From JAJDTQ01 sp963422385 (lineage in GTDB: Bacteria > Desulfobacterota > Binatia > UBA9968 > JAJDTQ01), in the NCBI GenBank assembly GCA_963422385.1, contig OY729432.1, positions 1,364,001-1,428,000 on the forward strand: 64,000 bases of DNA, in the 5' to 3' direction. Position 1 is the stretch's first letter; the number at the start of each line of letters is the position of its first letter. The notes beneath the pieces are model-generated. The model saw only the letters and a program-made list of their open reading frames with translations. It was not told where the DNA came from and did no database searches. Positions 16,808 to 26,508 of this stretch are shown here, in pieces. A program made the translations under genes and the position numbers.

Positions 16808-17395
16808 ATGGCAACAAGGCTCTTCAACTCCAAGTTCTCGATGTTCTGCGAGAAGATCCGCATCGTCCTGACGATGAAGCAGGTTCCCTACGACACGGTG
16901 GACGTGCGTGCCGACGAGCGCAAGTCGCTGATCGCGTTCTCCAGTCAGCGGAAGGTCCCCACCATGGACTTCGACGGCCAGTGCATCCAGGACTCCACCG
17001 TCCTGGCACAGTACCTGGAGGAGAAGCACCCCGAGCCCAGCATCTACCCGGACAACCCCTCGGACAAGGGGCTCTGCATGATGCTGGAAGACTGGGCCGA
17101 CGAGGACCTCAATGCGACCGTCATGGGTATCCGCAGGGCGAAAGACGAAGAAGCCGTGAAGCAGGCCGAGAAGGAACTGGCGGTTCATCTGGAGAACCTC
17201 GATCTGCTCTATTCCGGAAGGGACTTCGTGTTCGGGCGCATGACCCTGACCGACATTTCCATCTACGCCCAGCTCCACTACCTCTACACTTCCCTCGACC
17301 GCGAGATCGACTCCAAATATACCCACGTGCACGCCTTCCTGGAGCGCATGATGAAGGCCACGGGGGTGGCGTCGATCAAGGAGGTGGCGGCGTAA
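16808..17395 (+). CDS. Glutathione S-transferase family protein
   Basis: The 195 residues show an N-terminal thioredoxin fold (residues 1-78) with the glutathione-site pattern RKVPTMDFDG (cis-Pro) and QDSTVLAQYLEEK (Ser/Thr contact). An all-helical C-terminal domain containing the usual N-capping segment LTDISIYAQ follows. AAGGAGG at 16794-16800 supports ATG 16808. It conjugates or reduces electrophiles using glutathione. Its neighbour hydrolase suggests a small detoxification unit. Confidence 0.88.
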   Translation: MATRLFNSKFSMFCEKIRIVLTMKQVPYDTVDVRADERKSLIAFSSQRKVPTMDFDGQCIQDSTVLAQYLEEKHPEPSIYPDNPSDKGLCMMLEDWADEDLNATVMGIRRAKDEEAVKQAEKELAVHLENLDLLYSGRDFVFGRMTLTDISIYAQLHYLYTSLDREIDSKYTHVHAFLERMMKATGVASIKEVAA

Positions 17396-17449
17396 TTTGC
17401 TCCCTCTTCCTCTGGGAGAGAGTCGAGGTCAAGGTGCCCCGATCCGGCG

Positions 17450-17872
17450 TCAGATCCTGCCCCAGCGGATACACCGCACCACCCGGATCCGGATGATGGG
17501 CCGTTCATCCAGGGCCATGGTCCGGTATTGGGGGTACTTTCGGCGCAGCAGCCGGACCGCCTTCCGGTGGGTTTCCCCGTCCGTCGGAACACTGGCTCTG
17601 CCCTGGATGATGATGTGGGCCAGCCGGGACCAGTCTTCGTCGTCGTAGCGATGGACCACCACGGATACCCGTGGGTTGGCGCGGATGTTCCGGATCCGCT
17701 TCAGGTCCCGCGGCGCCGCGGTCTTGGGCTTCTCGTCGATGGGGGAGTACAGGGACTCGCCGTCGAAGGCGAAACAGAAGGGCAGGTTGAGCGGCTGGCC
17801 CTCCTCATCGACCGTGGCCAGATGTCCCACCCGGGCCTGGCGAATGAACGCCGCCTCCTTGCGTGTCATCAT
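17450..17872 (-). CDS. Pyridoxamine-phosphate-oxidase-like flavin/F420-binding protein
   Basis: The 140-residue split-barrel protein begins MMTRKEAAFIRQARVGHLAT and continues VDEEGQPLNLPFCFAF, the pattern of the TIGR03668-type PPOX family. Related proteins bind F420 or FMN. No cofactor assignment is possible from sequence alone. It is the last gene of the minus-strand run, 86 bases after the binding-protein gene. Confidence 0.8.
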   Translation of the reverse strand: MMTRKEAAFIRQARVGHLATVDEEGQPLNLPFCFAFDGESLYSPIDEKPKTAAPRDLKRIRNIRANPRVSVVVHRYDDEDWSRLAHIIIQGRASVPTDGETHRKAVRLLRRKYPQYRTMALDERPIIRIRVVRCIRWGRI

Positions 17873-17958
17873 CTCACCGTGGGAGTGCGGCGCCCCGAAA
17901 GGAGACCCGACACCACGTCGGGAGCCTCTCGCCACGATTCGCTTACTCGGACAAGCTC

Positions 17959-18954
17959 CTAAAGCTTGTAGTCCCCCACCAACGTCGGCGCGAACAGCTC
18001 CTCCACCGTGGGGATCCTGTCCGCCAGCAGGCCCTGCTCGCCCATGTAGCGGGTCAGTGCCTCGATGACGCGGCGGTTGGCGTCGATGCCGTAGGGCCAC
18101 CAGTCCTCCCCGAAGACGTCCCGGAGCAGGGCGATCTCGGCCTGGAGCCAGGGCAGCGTGCTGGCCATGGTGTTGTTGATGTTCATGCGCGCGATGGCGT
18201 CGTCCTTGGACTGGCGGAAGGCATTGTAGAGGCTTCGGGCCACCCACGGGTCGGCCTCGTACACGTCGTTGCGGATGACGACGGTGTGCATGATGGGGAA
18301 GAGCCGTGTGCGCCGGTAGTAGTCGATCTCCACGGATTTGAAGTCGGGGAACAGGCGGCGGACGTGCGGCGCCCCGGCGGCGAAGCACGAGGGGATGCGG
18401 GCGGTGACCAGCGCGTCGAGCTCGCCCTTGTCCAGCATGTCGTTCAGGGTCCGGTCCCCGGGGATGGGCTGCACCTTGATCTCCGGCGGCAGCCTTAGCT
18501 CGATGCGTTCCTTCCGTCCGGGGACTTCCTGGCCGCCGGTGAACCACTCGACGTCACTGGCCGCGACGCCGTGGTCGTCGCTCAGAAAACCGCGGATCCA
18601 CACCGCTGCGGTGATGGAGTATTCCGGCACGCCGATGCGCTTGCCGCGGAGATCCTCGGGCTTGTCGAGACCCCGGTCGGTGTTGATGAACACGCAGGAA
18701 TGGCGGAAGTAGCGGGACGGAAAGATCGGGATGGCGGTGAACGGGCTCTCGCCCCGTGATGTCATGGTGAGGTAGTTGGACAGCGACATCTCGGAGGCGT
18801 CGAACTCCTGATGGTTCCCCATGCGCCAGAAGATTTCTTCCGCCTGCATCGGAAGGTAGTTGAGGGAGATGCCGTCAGGATCCAGCGAGCCGTCCTGCAA
18901 CGTCTTGGTGCGGTCGTAGTCGCCGCACGCCAGTGTCAGATGTAATCTTGTCAT
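17959..18954 (-). CDS. 4,5-dihydroxyphthalate decarboxylase-like / periplasmic-binding-fold protein
   Basis: The 331-residue protein (RLHLTLACGDYDRTKTL...) has the type 2 periplasmic-binding fold. It matches the group annotated as 4,5-dihydroxyphthalate decarboxylase or ABC substrate-binding protein. It has no signal peptide, which argues for a cytoplasmic enzyme rather than a transport receptor. It starts immediately after the DUF1015 stop with no gap. With the ring-cleavage dioxygenase nearby, an aromatic-acid role is possible but unproven. Confidence 0.75.
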   Translation of the reverse strand: MTRLHLTLACGDYDRTKTLQDGSLDPDGISLNYLPMQAEEIFWRMGNHQEFDASEMSLSNYLTMTSRGESPFTAIPIFPSRYFRHSCVFINTDRGLDKPEDLRGKRIGVPEYSITAAVWIRGFLSDDHGVAASDVEWFTGGQEVPGRKERIELRLPPEIKVQPIPGDRTLNDMLDKGELDALVTARIPSCFAAGAPHVRRLFPDFKSVEIDYYRRTRLFPIMHTVVIRNDVYEADPWVARSLYNAFRQSKDDAIARMNINNTMASTLPWLQAEIALLRDVFGEDWWPYGIDANRRVIEALTRYMGEQGLLADRIPTVEELFAPTLVGDYKL

Positions 18955-20256
18955 TCAGACCTCCACCTTGTGGATCACGAGCCCGGTAACGAGCTTGGGA
19001 AAGAAGTACGTGGACTTCTGGGGCATCTTGTCGCCCTTGAGGGAGACGTCGATCATTTCGCCGGCACTGGGCGGGTTCAGGATGAAAGCCGCCTTGCAGC
19101 CGCCGTCCTCCACCTCGGCCAGGGCCTCCTCCGCGTCGTGGGTGTACGCGACGGCGTCGGTATTCATCGCGTTCCGGGTGGACACTCCGAGGATGTGCTC
19201 CATCAGGAGCACGTGCAGCGTGGTGACGTCCAGCCCGCGCAGTTCGGGGCCCATCTCGGGAGCCAACTGCTGAATCGTCTCCCCGTCCCTGAGCCTCAAC
19301 ACCAGGTAACGCGGATCGTCCTTGAAAGAGGCGCCCAGGAGCCGCTGGCCGCCATCGGGGTGTTCCAGGGTCTCCAGGAACTTTCGCCGTCCGTCGGGAT
19401 TTCGGGAGAACGCCTTCATGTGAAAGTGGCGCTGCAGCTTCTCGTTCAGCTCCCGGATCGGCACGTCGGGCAGGTCCCGGACGAGCCGGTGAGTGGGCAA
19501 TATCACCACGCCCTCTTCCTTGAGGTTGGCGAAGTACATCATCACGCGGTTGAATCTCCCGTCGCCGGCGGCGCCGGGCCGTTCCGCCAGGCGCCGGTTG
19601 CGGTAGCCGGAAGCGGCCTCGTAACGATGGTGACCGTCCGCGATGAAGACGGCCCTCCGGCTCATGGCCTCCTGTATCATGCCGATGATGCCCGGGTCCG
19701 TCACCGCCCAAAGCCGGGAGGTGCCGAACTCGCCCAGTCCGGCCGCGATCTTGGGTTTCCGGGAGCCGACATGCTCCCTCAAGGCGTTGGTCAACGTGGG
19801 CTTCTCGTCGGTGTACAGGCCCAGGATGGAACTGAACTGGGCGTCGCAGGCGAGCATCAGCTTCAGGCGGTCTTCCCTGGGCTCGGCCAGGGTGGCCTCG
19901 TGGCCGTGGATCCCGCCGCCGAAGTCCTCGATGGCGACCAATGCGATGAAGCCGCGCCGCTCCCTGGGGGCCCCGTCCTGCAACCGGTATTCCTGACTCA
20001 GGTAATAGATGGCCGGGGCGTCCTCCGGCACCAGGGTGCCGTCCTCCTGCCATTGCCTGAACCGCTGAGGCACGGTCTCGTAGGGATCGGCGTCGCGGCA
20101 GAAATCGATGCGCACGATGTTGTGCGGTGAACGGTCATACAGCTCCGCCTGGTGCTCGGGAGAGATGACGTCGTAGGGCGGCGCCACCACCCTGGAAAAA
20201 TCGTCGATCTTCCCGGGATTATAGGTCAAACCCCGGAAGGGAAATATCTGTGCCAT
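18955..20256 (-). CDS. DUF1015 family protein
   Basis: The 433 residues begin with the family signature FPFRGLTYN and VVAPPYDVIS. They contain the conserved FIADGHHRYEAAS motif near residue 210. Some DUF1015-like proteins are ATP/ADP-dependent serine kinases (SerK). Whether this one is cannot be told here. It sits between purE (82 bases upstream) and the decarboxylase-like gene (directly abutting), so it belongs to the same minus-strand transcript set. Confidence 0.88.
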   Translation of the reverse strand: MAQIFPFRGLTYNPGKIDDFSRVVAPPYDVISPEHQAELYDRSPHNIVRIDFCRDADPYETVPQRFRQWQEDGTLVPEDAPAIYYLSQEYRLQDGAPRERRGFIALVAIEDFGGGIHGHEATLAEPREDRLKLMLACDAQFSSILGLYTDEKPTLTNALREHVGSRKPKIAAGLGEFGTSRLWAVTDPGIIGMIQEAMSRRAVFIADGHHRYEAASGYRNRRLAERPGAAGDGRFNRVMMYFANLKEEGVVILPTHRLVRDLPDVPIRELNEKLQRHFHMKAFSRNPDGRRKFLETLEHPDGGQRLLGASFKDDPRYLVLRLRDGETIQQLAPEMGPELRGLDVTTLHVLLMEHILGVSTRNAMNTDAVAYTHDAEEALAEVEDGGCKAAFILNPPSAGEMIDVSLKGDKMPQKSTYFFPKLVTGLVIHKVEV

Positions 20257-20338
20257 GTGCGCATTTCTCCGGTCCGAGTGCTCCGGTCCGAGGGTCGTTA
20301 TCGTCTTGCGCCGAACTCCAATAAGGCATACGGGTCCC

Positions 20339-20851
20339 TTACGCCTTCAGGCTGTCCTGCAGCTTCCGGTCCCGGGCTTCCACTCCGGCGGCCAGCTCCT
20401 CCTTGAAACGGGTGAGCTTGTCCGCCAGCTCCAGGTCCTTGCGCGCGATGATCTGGGCCGCGAAGATCCCCGCGTTGGCGGCGCCGCCCTTGCCGATGGC
20501 CATCGTGGCCACCGGCACGCCCGCCGGCATCTGCACCGTTGCCAGGAGCGCATCCATGCCGTCGAGGGCCGATGCGCTCAACGGCACGCCGATGACCGGC
20601 AGCGTGGTGACGGCTGCCACCACACCCGCCAGATGGGCGGCCGCGCCGGCGCCGACGATGAACGCCTCGATGCCCCGACCCGCCGCCCCCTTGGCATAGG
20701 CGTGGGTTCGCTCCGGCGAACGGTGCGCCGACGATATATGCATCTCGTACGGGACGCCGAAGGATTCCAGCCGCGTTGCGGCCTCCTTCATGACCTCGAC
20801 GTCGGAATCGCTTCCCATGAGAATCGCGACCTTCGGAGTCTGCTCCGTCAC
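20339..20851 (-). CDS. purE: N5-carboxyaminoimidazole ribonucleotide mutase PurE
   Basis: It rearranges N5-CAIR to CAIR in purine synthesis. The 170-residue class I form shows the N-terminal MGSDSD, the catalytic ISSAHRSP segment near residue 43, and the GAGAAAHLAGVVAA and GVPLSA loops. A purK partner, expected with class I PurE, is not present in this window. It lies 111 bases after purD, with a hairpin in the gap. Confidence 0.95.
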   Translation of the reverse strand: MTEQTPKVAILMGSDSDVEVMKEAATRLESFGVPYEMHISSAHRSPERTHAYAKGAAGRGIEAFIVGAGAAAHLAGVVAAVTTLPVIGVPLSASALDGMDALLATVQMPAGVPVATMAIGKGGAANAGIFAAQIIARKDLELADKLTRFKEELAAGVEARDRKLQDSLKA

Positions 20852-20919
20852 GGTGTTTCCCCTCCTTTGTTGCCCGGTTGGAACGCTTTCTTGCGCCCTG
20901 CGTGGTTCTGCTCTGCGGT

Positions 20920-20940
20920 GCGGGCGTGGTTGACGCCCGC
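20920..20940 (-). repeat. Hairpin between purD and purE
   Basis: GCGGGCGT (20920-20927) pairs with ACGCCCGC (20933-20940) around a 5-nt loop. It lacks a T tract, so it looks more like an RNA-processing or REP-like hairpin than a terminator. It may be a diverged member of the repeat family at 13320-13354. Confidence 0.5.
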
Positions 20941-20962
20941 CCGCCCGATTCGTCGGCCGGCC

Positions 20963-22240
20963 TCAGGATCCGTTGCGGTCCACGGCCCGCCGGGCAATGT
21001 CCCGGCGGTAGTGCATGCCGTCCCAACTGATCCTGCTCACGCCCTCGTAGGCCTCGCGGGTCGCCGCGGCAATGGTGTCTCCCAGCGCGGTCACCCCCAG
21101 GACCCGGCCGCCGCCAGTGTGCCAGCGGTTCTCCCGTCGGGTTGTTCCGGCATGGAATGCGTATCCACCGTTCCAGGACTCCAGCGTGTCGAGCCCCCTG
21201 ATTTCCATGCCGGTCTTGTACTCTCCCGGATAGCCCCTGGACGCCAGCACGACGCAGACCGCCGCTTGATCCGACCACCCGGTGTTCACTTCCCGGAGCC
21301 TGCCTTCGGCGGTGGCCATCAGAAGCGACGGAAGATCGGTCTCGAGGCGCATCATGATGGGCTGGCATTCGGGGTCCCCGAACCGGCAGTTGAACTCCAG
21401 CACCTTGGGGCCGTCGTCGGTGACCATGAGCCCGGCGTACAGGACGCCGCGATACACCAGGCCGCGGCGCTTGAGCCCCGCCGACAGCGGCTTCAGCACC
21501 CGCTCGACCACGGCGTCGTGCACCGCCGCGTCCACCACCGGTGCCGGGGAGTAGGCGCCCATGCCGCCGGTGTTGGGGCCCTCGTCGCCGTCGAAGACGC
21601 GCTTGTGGTCCTGGGACGCCGCCAGCGGCAGAAAGTCGTCGCCGTCCATCAAGGCCATGAACGAGGCTTCCTCGCCGATCAGCAGCTCCTCGATGACCAC
21701 CCGGTCGCCGGCCCCGCCGAAGATCTTCCGGCCCATGACGTCGTCGAGGGCGGCTTCGGCATCCGCCCTGCCGGAGCAGAGGATCACGCCCTTGCCCGCG
21801 GCCAAGCCGTCCGCCTTGACCACGCAGGGTTGATCTCGCGCCACGTACCTCCTGGCCTCTTCGAGGTCCGAGAAGACAGCCCAGGGCGCGGTGGGGATAT
21901 CATTCTCGAGCATCAACTCCTTGGCGAAGGCCTTGCTGCCCTCGATTCTCGCCGCCTCGCGGTTGGGGCCGAATACCGTGAGTCCCCTGCTTTCGAACAG
22001 GTCGCTGATGCCGAGCACCAGCGGCTGCTCCGGCCCCACCACGGTGAGGTCGATGGCCTCCCGGGCGGCGAATTCCGCCAGTTTCTCGATCTCGCCGACG
22101 CCGATGTCCACCGCCTCCGCATTCTGGTGGATACCGGCGTTGCCGGGCGCACAGTACAGTTTGTCCACGCCAAGGCTCTGGCGCAGCTTCCAAACCAGCG
22201 CATGTTCCCGCCCTCCGCTGCCGATGACCAGGATTTTCAT
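20963..22240 (-). CDS. purD: Phosphoribosylamine-glycine ligase PurD
   Basis: It joins phosphoribosylamine to glycine using ATP. The 425 residues begin MKILVIGSGGREHALVWKL, as in the family. They continue with an ATP-grasp domain (KADGLAAGKGV near residue 145, GDEGPNTGGMGAYSP near 225, EFNCRFGDPE near 290). I start at ATG 22240 because the in-frame upstream extension to 22297 precedes the family N-terminus. It follows purH by 72 bases. Confidence 0.95.
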   Translation of the reverse strand: MKILVIGSGGREHALVWKLRQSLGVDKLYCAPGNAGIHQNAEAVDIGVGEIEKLAEFAAREAIDLTVVGPEQPLVLGISDLFESRGLTVFGPNREAARIEGSKAFAKELMLENDIPTAPWAVFSDLEEARRYVARDQPCVVKADGLAAGKGVILCSGRADAEAALDDVMGRKIFGGAGDRVVIEELLIGEEASFMALMDGDDFLPLAASQDHKRVFDGDEGPNTGGMGAYSPAPVVDAAVHDAVVERVLKPLSAGLKRRGLVYRGVLYAGLMVTDDGPKVLEFNCRFGDPECQPIMMRLETDLPSLLMATAEGRLREVNTGWSDQAAVCVVLASRGYPGEYKTGMEIRGLDTLESWNGGYAFHAGTTRRENRWHTGGGRVLGVTALGDTIAAATREAYEGVSRISWDGMHYRRDIARRAVDRNGS

Positions 22241-22312
22241 GGTTCCGGTCGGATCTCTGGTGTCCTTCGACTTCGCTACGCTACGCTTAGGACGCAAACC
22301 TGACGAGGGTTC

Positions 22313-23887
22313 CTAGTGTCTGAAGTGCCGGATGCCGGTGAAGATCATGGCCAGGCCGTGCTCGTCGGCAGCGGCGATGGCATCTTCGTCGCGGATGGAG
22401 CCGCCCGGCTGAATGACCGCGTGCGCGCCGGCCTCGGCGGCCGCGTCCACTCCGTCCCGGAAGGGGTAGAAAGCATCGGACGCGACCACGGATCCCGCGA
22501 GATCCAGGCCATGGGTTTGGGCGCGGGTGACCGCGAGGTTGGCGGAATCCACCCGGCTCATCTGGCCGGCGCCGACTCCGAGCAACTGGTCGCTCGACGT
22601 GAACACGATGGCATTGGACTTGACGTGGCGGCACACCCGCCAAGCGAACCCCAAGGCCTTGTACTCGTCGTCGGTGGGCCGCCGCTCCGTCACCACCTTG
22701 CATTCCCTGACGTCGATGGGTTTGTGGTCCCAGTCCTGAACCAGCACGCCGCCGTGGACACGGCGCAGGTCATGGCTGCCGTCGGCTTCGAGGGCCATGT
22801 CGATCTCCAGCAGCCGGATGTTGAGAAGCCGCTTGGCGGAGGACAGGATTTCGCGGGCTTCCGGCGTGAAGGAAGGCGCGATGATGATCTCCAGAAAGAT
22901 CTCCTTCATCTCCCTGGCCGTTTCCGCGTCCACCGGACGGTTCAGGGCGATGACGCCCCCGAAGATCGACACCGGATCCCCGGCCCTGGCCTTGCGGAAG
23001 GCATCCGCCAGCGAGGCGTCGGAGGTGGCCAGGCCGCAGGGATTGGTGTGCTTGATGGCCACGGCCACGGTTTCGGAGAAGTCCAGCACCGTGCTGAGGG
23101 CGGCGTCCGCGTCCAGGATGTTGTTGAACGAGAGCTGCTTGCCCTGGACCTGTGTCGCCCGGGCCACCGAGGGGCCCGCCGAACCCGCGTGCGTGTAAAA
23201 GGCCGCGCCTTGATGCGGATTTTCCCCGTAGCGTAACTCCTGAAGCTTCGAGAGCTGGAGATTCAGCTTCTCGCCCCAGGCGCCGGCGTTCCTCTCCCCG
23301 TCGAGCCGCCCCAGGTAGTTGGATATGGCGCCGTCGTACCGTGCCGTGTGGTGGAAGGCCCGGCACGCAAGACGGAACCGGGTTTCTCCCGACAGCTCGC
23401 CGCCGCCGGCCACGAGCTCGTCGGCCACGGCCGGGTAGTCCGACGGCTCCACCACCACCGCCACGTGCGGGTGGTTCTTGGCCGCGGCCCGAATCATGGT
23501 GGGGCCGCCGATGTCGATCTGCTCGATGATCTCGTCGAACGGCGCCTCCCGCGCCACCGCGGCCTCGAACGGGTACAGGTTCACCACCACCATGTCGATG
23601 GCGCCGATGTCCAGCTCTTCCATCTGGGCGCGGTGCTCGGGCTTGTTCCGGAGGGCCAGGATGCCGCCGTGGATCTTGGGGTGAAGCGTCTTGACCCGGC
23701 CGTCCATGATTTCCGGGAAACCGGTGGCATCCGCTACCTCGGTCACGTTGACGCGGTTCTCCCGCAGCAGTGCGGCCGTCCCTCCCGTGGACAGGATCTC
23801 GACGCCCAATCTCGCCAGCTTTTCGGCGAAATCGACGATACCTTCCTTGTCGGATACGCTAAGCAACGCTCTGTTTATCTTGCCCAC
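22313..23887 (-). CDS. purH: Bifunctional AICAR transformylase / IMP cyclohydrolase PurH
   Basis: It catalyses the last two steps to IMP. The 524 residues show the N-terminal MGS-like cyclohydrolase domain (LLSVSDKEGI at the start, STGGTAALL near 37, VKTLHPKIHGG near 66). The C-terminal transformylase has RYGENPHQGAAFY, KHTNPCG and the final PGGSIRDEDAI. The start is GTG 23887, with AAGGAGG at 23898-23904. It heads a purH-purD-purE purine group. Confidence 0.95.
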   Translation of the reverse strand: MGKINRALLSVSDKEGIVDFAEKLARLGVEILSTGGTAALLRENRVNVTEVADATGFPEIMDGRVKTLHPKIHGGILALRNKPEHRAQMEELDIGAIDMVVVNLYPFEAAVAREAPFDEIIEQIDIGGPTMIRAAAKNHPHVAVVVEPSDYPAVADELVAGGGELSGETRFRLACRAFHHTARYDGAISNYLGRLDGERNAGAWGEKLNLQLSKLQELRYGENPHQGAAFYTHAGSAGPSVARATQVQGKQLSFNNILDADAALSTVLDFSETVAVAIKHTNPCGLATSDASLADAFRKARAGDPVSIFGGVIALNRPVDAETAREMKEIFLEIIIAPSFTPEAREILSSAKRLLNIRLLEIDMALEADGSHDLRRVHGGVLVQDWDHKPIDVRECKVVTERRPTDDEYKALGFAWRVCRHVKSNAIVFTSSDQLLGVGAGQMSRVDSANLAVTRAQTHGLDLAGSVVASDAFYPFRDGVDAAAEAGAHAVIQPGGSIRDEDAIAAADEHGLAMIFTGIRHFRH

Positions 23888-23999
23888 GGGTGCCTTGTAC
23901 CTCCTTGTGCCAAATATGGGCTCGTGAAACCCGTCTCACAACCGATGGCCGAGACGCTCGACCTCCGGGCGGCACGCCTTGGCGAGCGTGGCCTGTTCG

Positions 24000-25193
24000 C
24001 TACTTTGTGGGCGCGTTGGGTAATATCGTCCCGAGCCTGCCCGTGCTGACCGGTGCCGCTTCGTTTCGGATGTAGTAACGTGGAATGTGCGGGCTGATGG
24101 ACGTGAGTATCTCGTAAGAAATCGTGTCCGCCCAGCCGGCCATCTCTTCTGCGGAGATGGTCTCGCCAGCCTGTGTCCCAAGCAGGACAGCCTCGTCTCC
24201 CGGCAGAACACCGGCTATATCGGTAACGTCCGCCATTGTCAAATCCATGGTGACGCGGCCCGCGACAGGAGCCCGTTGGCCGCGGATCAGCACGGCGGCC
24301 TTGTTGGACAGCGACCTTTTGTAGCCGTCCGCGTAGCCCACGGGGAGGGTTGCAATGATGCTTTGGCGCCGGGTCGTGAAGGTGCCGCCGTAGCTGACGG
24401 CCGAGTGCTTCGGGAGCGTCTTGAGCTGCAGCACGCGGGTCTTCCACGTGAGCGCCGGCGCCAGCCGAACATGTTTCGCCATGGGTGGATGGGAGAAGAC
24501 GCCATACAGCATGCCGCCCGGCCGGACCATGTCGAAATGCGCCTCGGGCAGCCCCAGGACGGCCGCGCTGTTGGCCATGTGGGCCGGCGCGGGCCCGCGC
24601 CCGGCCGCTCGAATGCGCTCCAGCATTTGCCGGAAGACGCGCAGTTGTCCGCGGCACGAGGGCGACTCCGGCTCCTCGGCCTTGGCGAAGTGGGACATGA
24701 TGCCCTGCAGCTTGACAGCCCGGAGCCGGCCCAGCTCGGGTAGCCATTCTTCGATGCCGTCGGGCAAGAGCCCCAACCGGCCCATTCCGGTGTCCAACTT
24801 GAGGTGACAGGGGATATCGACGCCGTGTTCGGCGCCGAAGGCTTCCAGATGCCTCAAGAGGTCGAGATTGGGAACAACCGGATTCAGGGAATATCGGACC
24901 AGCGAGGCGGCATCGCCGGGGTAGACGCTCCCGAGAACGAGAATCGCGGCTTCAATGCCGGACTCTCGCAGGCGGACGCCTTCCGCCACCGTGGCGACGC
25001 CGAGGCCGTGGACCCCCTCGTCGCACAAGGCGCGGGCGCTCTCGATGTCGCCGTGGCCGTAGGCGTCGGCCTTCACCACCGCGAGAATCTCCACCCGGGG
25101 GCCCACCAAGCGGCGCACCGTGCCCAGGTTGGCGCGCAAGGCGGACAGATCAACGAGGCAGCAGGTTTCCGCGGGTTTGGTGGGAGGGGACAC
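24000..25193 (-). CDS. alr: Alanine racemase
   Basis: This PLP enzyme makes D-alanine for peptidoglycan. The 397 residues show the PLP lysine in AVVKADAYGHG (Lys41) and the second catalytic base tyrosine in SYGGTF (about residue 265). The fold is an N-terminal barrel followed by a C-terminal beta domain. It starts 9 bases after the tRNA-binding gene ends and so is probably cotranscribed with it. The last ~20 residues after RYYIRNEA look like a lineage-specific tail. Confidence 0.94.
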   Translation of the reverse strand: MSPPTKPAETCCLVDLSALRANLGTVRRLVGPRVEILAVVKADAYGHGDIESARALCDEGVHGLGVATVAEGVRLRESGIEAAILVLGSVYPGDAASLVRYSLNPVVPNLDLLRHLEAFGAEHGVDIPCHLKLDTGMGRLGLLPDGIEEWLPELGRLRAVKLQGIMSHFAKAEEPESPSCRGQLRVFRQMLERIRAAGRGPAPAHMANSAAVLGLPEAHFDMVRPGGMLYGVFSHPPMAKHVRLAPALTWKTRVLQLKTLPKHSAVSYGGTFTTRRQSIIATLPVGYADGYKRSLSNKAAVLIRGQRAPVAGRVTMDLTMADVTDIAGVLPGDEAVLLGTQAGETISAEEMAGWADTISYEILTSISPHIPRYYIRNEAAPVSTGRLGTILPNAPTK

Positions 25194-25202
25194 TCGGCCG
25201 TG

Positions 25203-25532
25203 TCAGGAGACCTTGGCGCCCGGAGCGATGTGTTGCTCCGGCGTCAGGATCACGAGTTGGTCCTCGGTGGAAGCAGCCAGGATCATTCCCTGGCTCTCGA
25301 TGCCTCTCAGCTTGGCAGGCTTCAGGTTCGCCACCACCACGAGCTGCCTGCCCGTGAGTTCCTCCGGGCTGTAGTGGCCGCGAATGCCGGCCACGAGCTG
25401 TCGCTCCTCCGAGCCGAGATCCACCTTGAGCACCATGAGCCGGTCGGCATCGGGATGCGGCTCGGCGCTGGAAACCGTGCCGATGCGCAGGTCCAGGGTG
25501 CGGAATTCGTCGATGGTGATCATCGTGTCCAT
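25203..25532 (-). CDS. tRNA-binding domain protein (MetG C-terminal-like)
   Basis: The 109 residues form a single OB fold of the tRNA-binding (EMAP/Csaa/MetRS-beta) type. Conserved LRIGTV, HPDADRLMVLKVDLG and LKPAKLRGIESQGMILAA are visible. In larger proteins this is the C-terminal dimerisation domain of methionyl-tRNA synthetase. Free versions bind tRNA or act as chaperones. Here it is free-standing. ATG 25532 and ATG 25523 are both possible starts. Confidence 0.88.
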   Translation of the reverse strand: MDTMITIDEFRTLDLRIGTVSSAEPHPDADRLMVLKVDLGSEERQLVAGIRGHYSPEELTGRQLVVVANLKPAKLRGIESQGMILAASTEDQLVILTPEQHIAPGAKVS

Positions 25533-26202
25533 GGATAAAGGGGGAGATCCGACAGGTTGTGTCAGGATAACAAAACCCGGCTTGCCAAGCCACCGACCCC
25601 CTGTCACCTTGCGTGCCGGGCCTGCGTGGGGTGTGAGAACCAAGACCTCGACGGGGGTCGAATTTGGCAAGGTTGCTCTGCACACTGTGACCGGCTTGAA
25701 GCGCCGGCGCCGCAAGGGTTTGGAGCCGTCGCGACGATTGAGCGAGACGACCGGGCCGCAACACCTGAGCGCGTTCCGCGTTGTCGTCCGTGCGACGAAA
25801 ATAACAAGACGCGTATCCTGATGCAAGTCGCCGGCGGCGTTCATCACACATAGCGCACCGCGGCCGGGAGCGTTCCCTCGGAGCACCCGCGCGGCCGCAC
25901 ATGTTCCGCCGAGCAGAGGGGCGCCGCGCACACGTTACCGCAACGCACGGGCAGACGGTGAAGGCGATGCAGTTCATGGCGATGGCTCTCCTTTCACTCG
26001 TTACCGCGAGCGCAGGCATGGGCGGGGACCCGTTACCGCGGCGTCAGCCGCGGGTGCTGAAGGCCGATGCGGTCGCGGACTGTCGGCGGCGCGGCTGGAG
26101 CCGCGGGCAGTCCCCGGATCGGGTCCGGGGCAGGCAGTGCGGGGAATCCGATGCGGCGCTGCCCGTACCGGCGCACCGGCACGGCCCGTCGTCGCGCGCG
26201 GC
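25533..26202. other. Gene-free stretch at the edge of the accessory block
   Basis: About 670 bases hold only frames that do not look like protein. It marks the change from the housekeeping minus-strand run to the plasmid-type genes. No tRNA, integrase or clear direct repeat was seen that would define an attachment site. Confidence 0.4.
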
Positions 26203-26508
26203 CTACGCGGCGACCTTCTCGACGCCGGGACCGCCGCCGTGCACGAGCACCATGTCCGGGTACTTGGCGCGGACGCGGTCGAGCCGGACGAACACCGCGT
26301 TCGCGTCGGGGATGTGCTTGCCGCCGGGCAGATACGCGCTGGTCTCGCGGTTCTTTCTCGCGCGACGGAAGTCGCGGGCGTCGATGGCGGCGGAGTTCAG
26401 CTTGCCGGTCTGGCTCGTGTGGCTGCCGCGCCTGGGGCGCCAGACATCACCGGTCGCGGCGCGCGAGTGGTGCGGACGCAGGAAGTGAAGCGACTGAGCC
26501 ACGGTCAC
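26203..26508 (-). pseudogene. Truncated DUF2493 (YspA/SLOG-like) protein
   Basis: The minus-strand frame contains KLNSAAIDARDFRRARKNRET, then LDRVRAKYPDMVLVHGGG, a segment pattern of DUF2493 proteins common on alphaproteobacterial plasmids. In the family the HGG...GAE loop is followed by about 80 more residues. Here the frame stops nine codons after it, and the segment before LDRV is shortened. SLOG-fold proteins bind nucleotide ligands. The loss of the C-terminal half suggests a dead gene. Confidence 0.6.

Noticed and set aside
17450..25532. One single operon from the tRNA-binding gene to the PPOX gene
   Set aside because: All eight genes share a strand, but gaps of 72-112 bases, one with a hairpin, allow internal promoters; only the abutting pairs are called as coupled.
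25533..26202. Integration site (att) at the start of the accessory block
   Set aside because: No tRNA gene, integrase or direct repeat pair could be found to define it.
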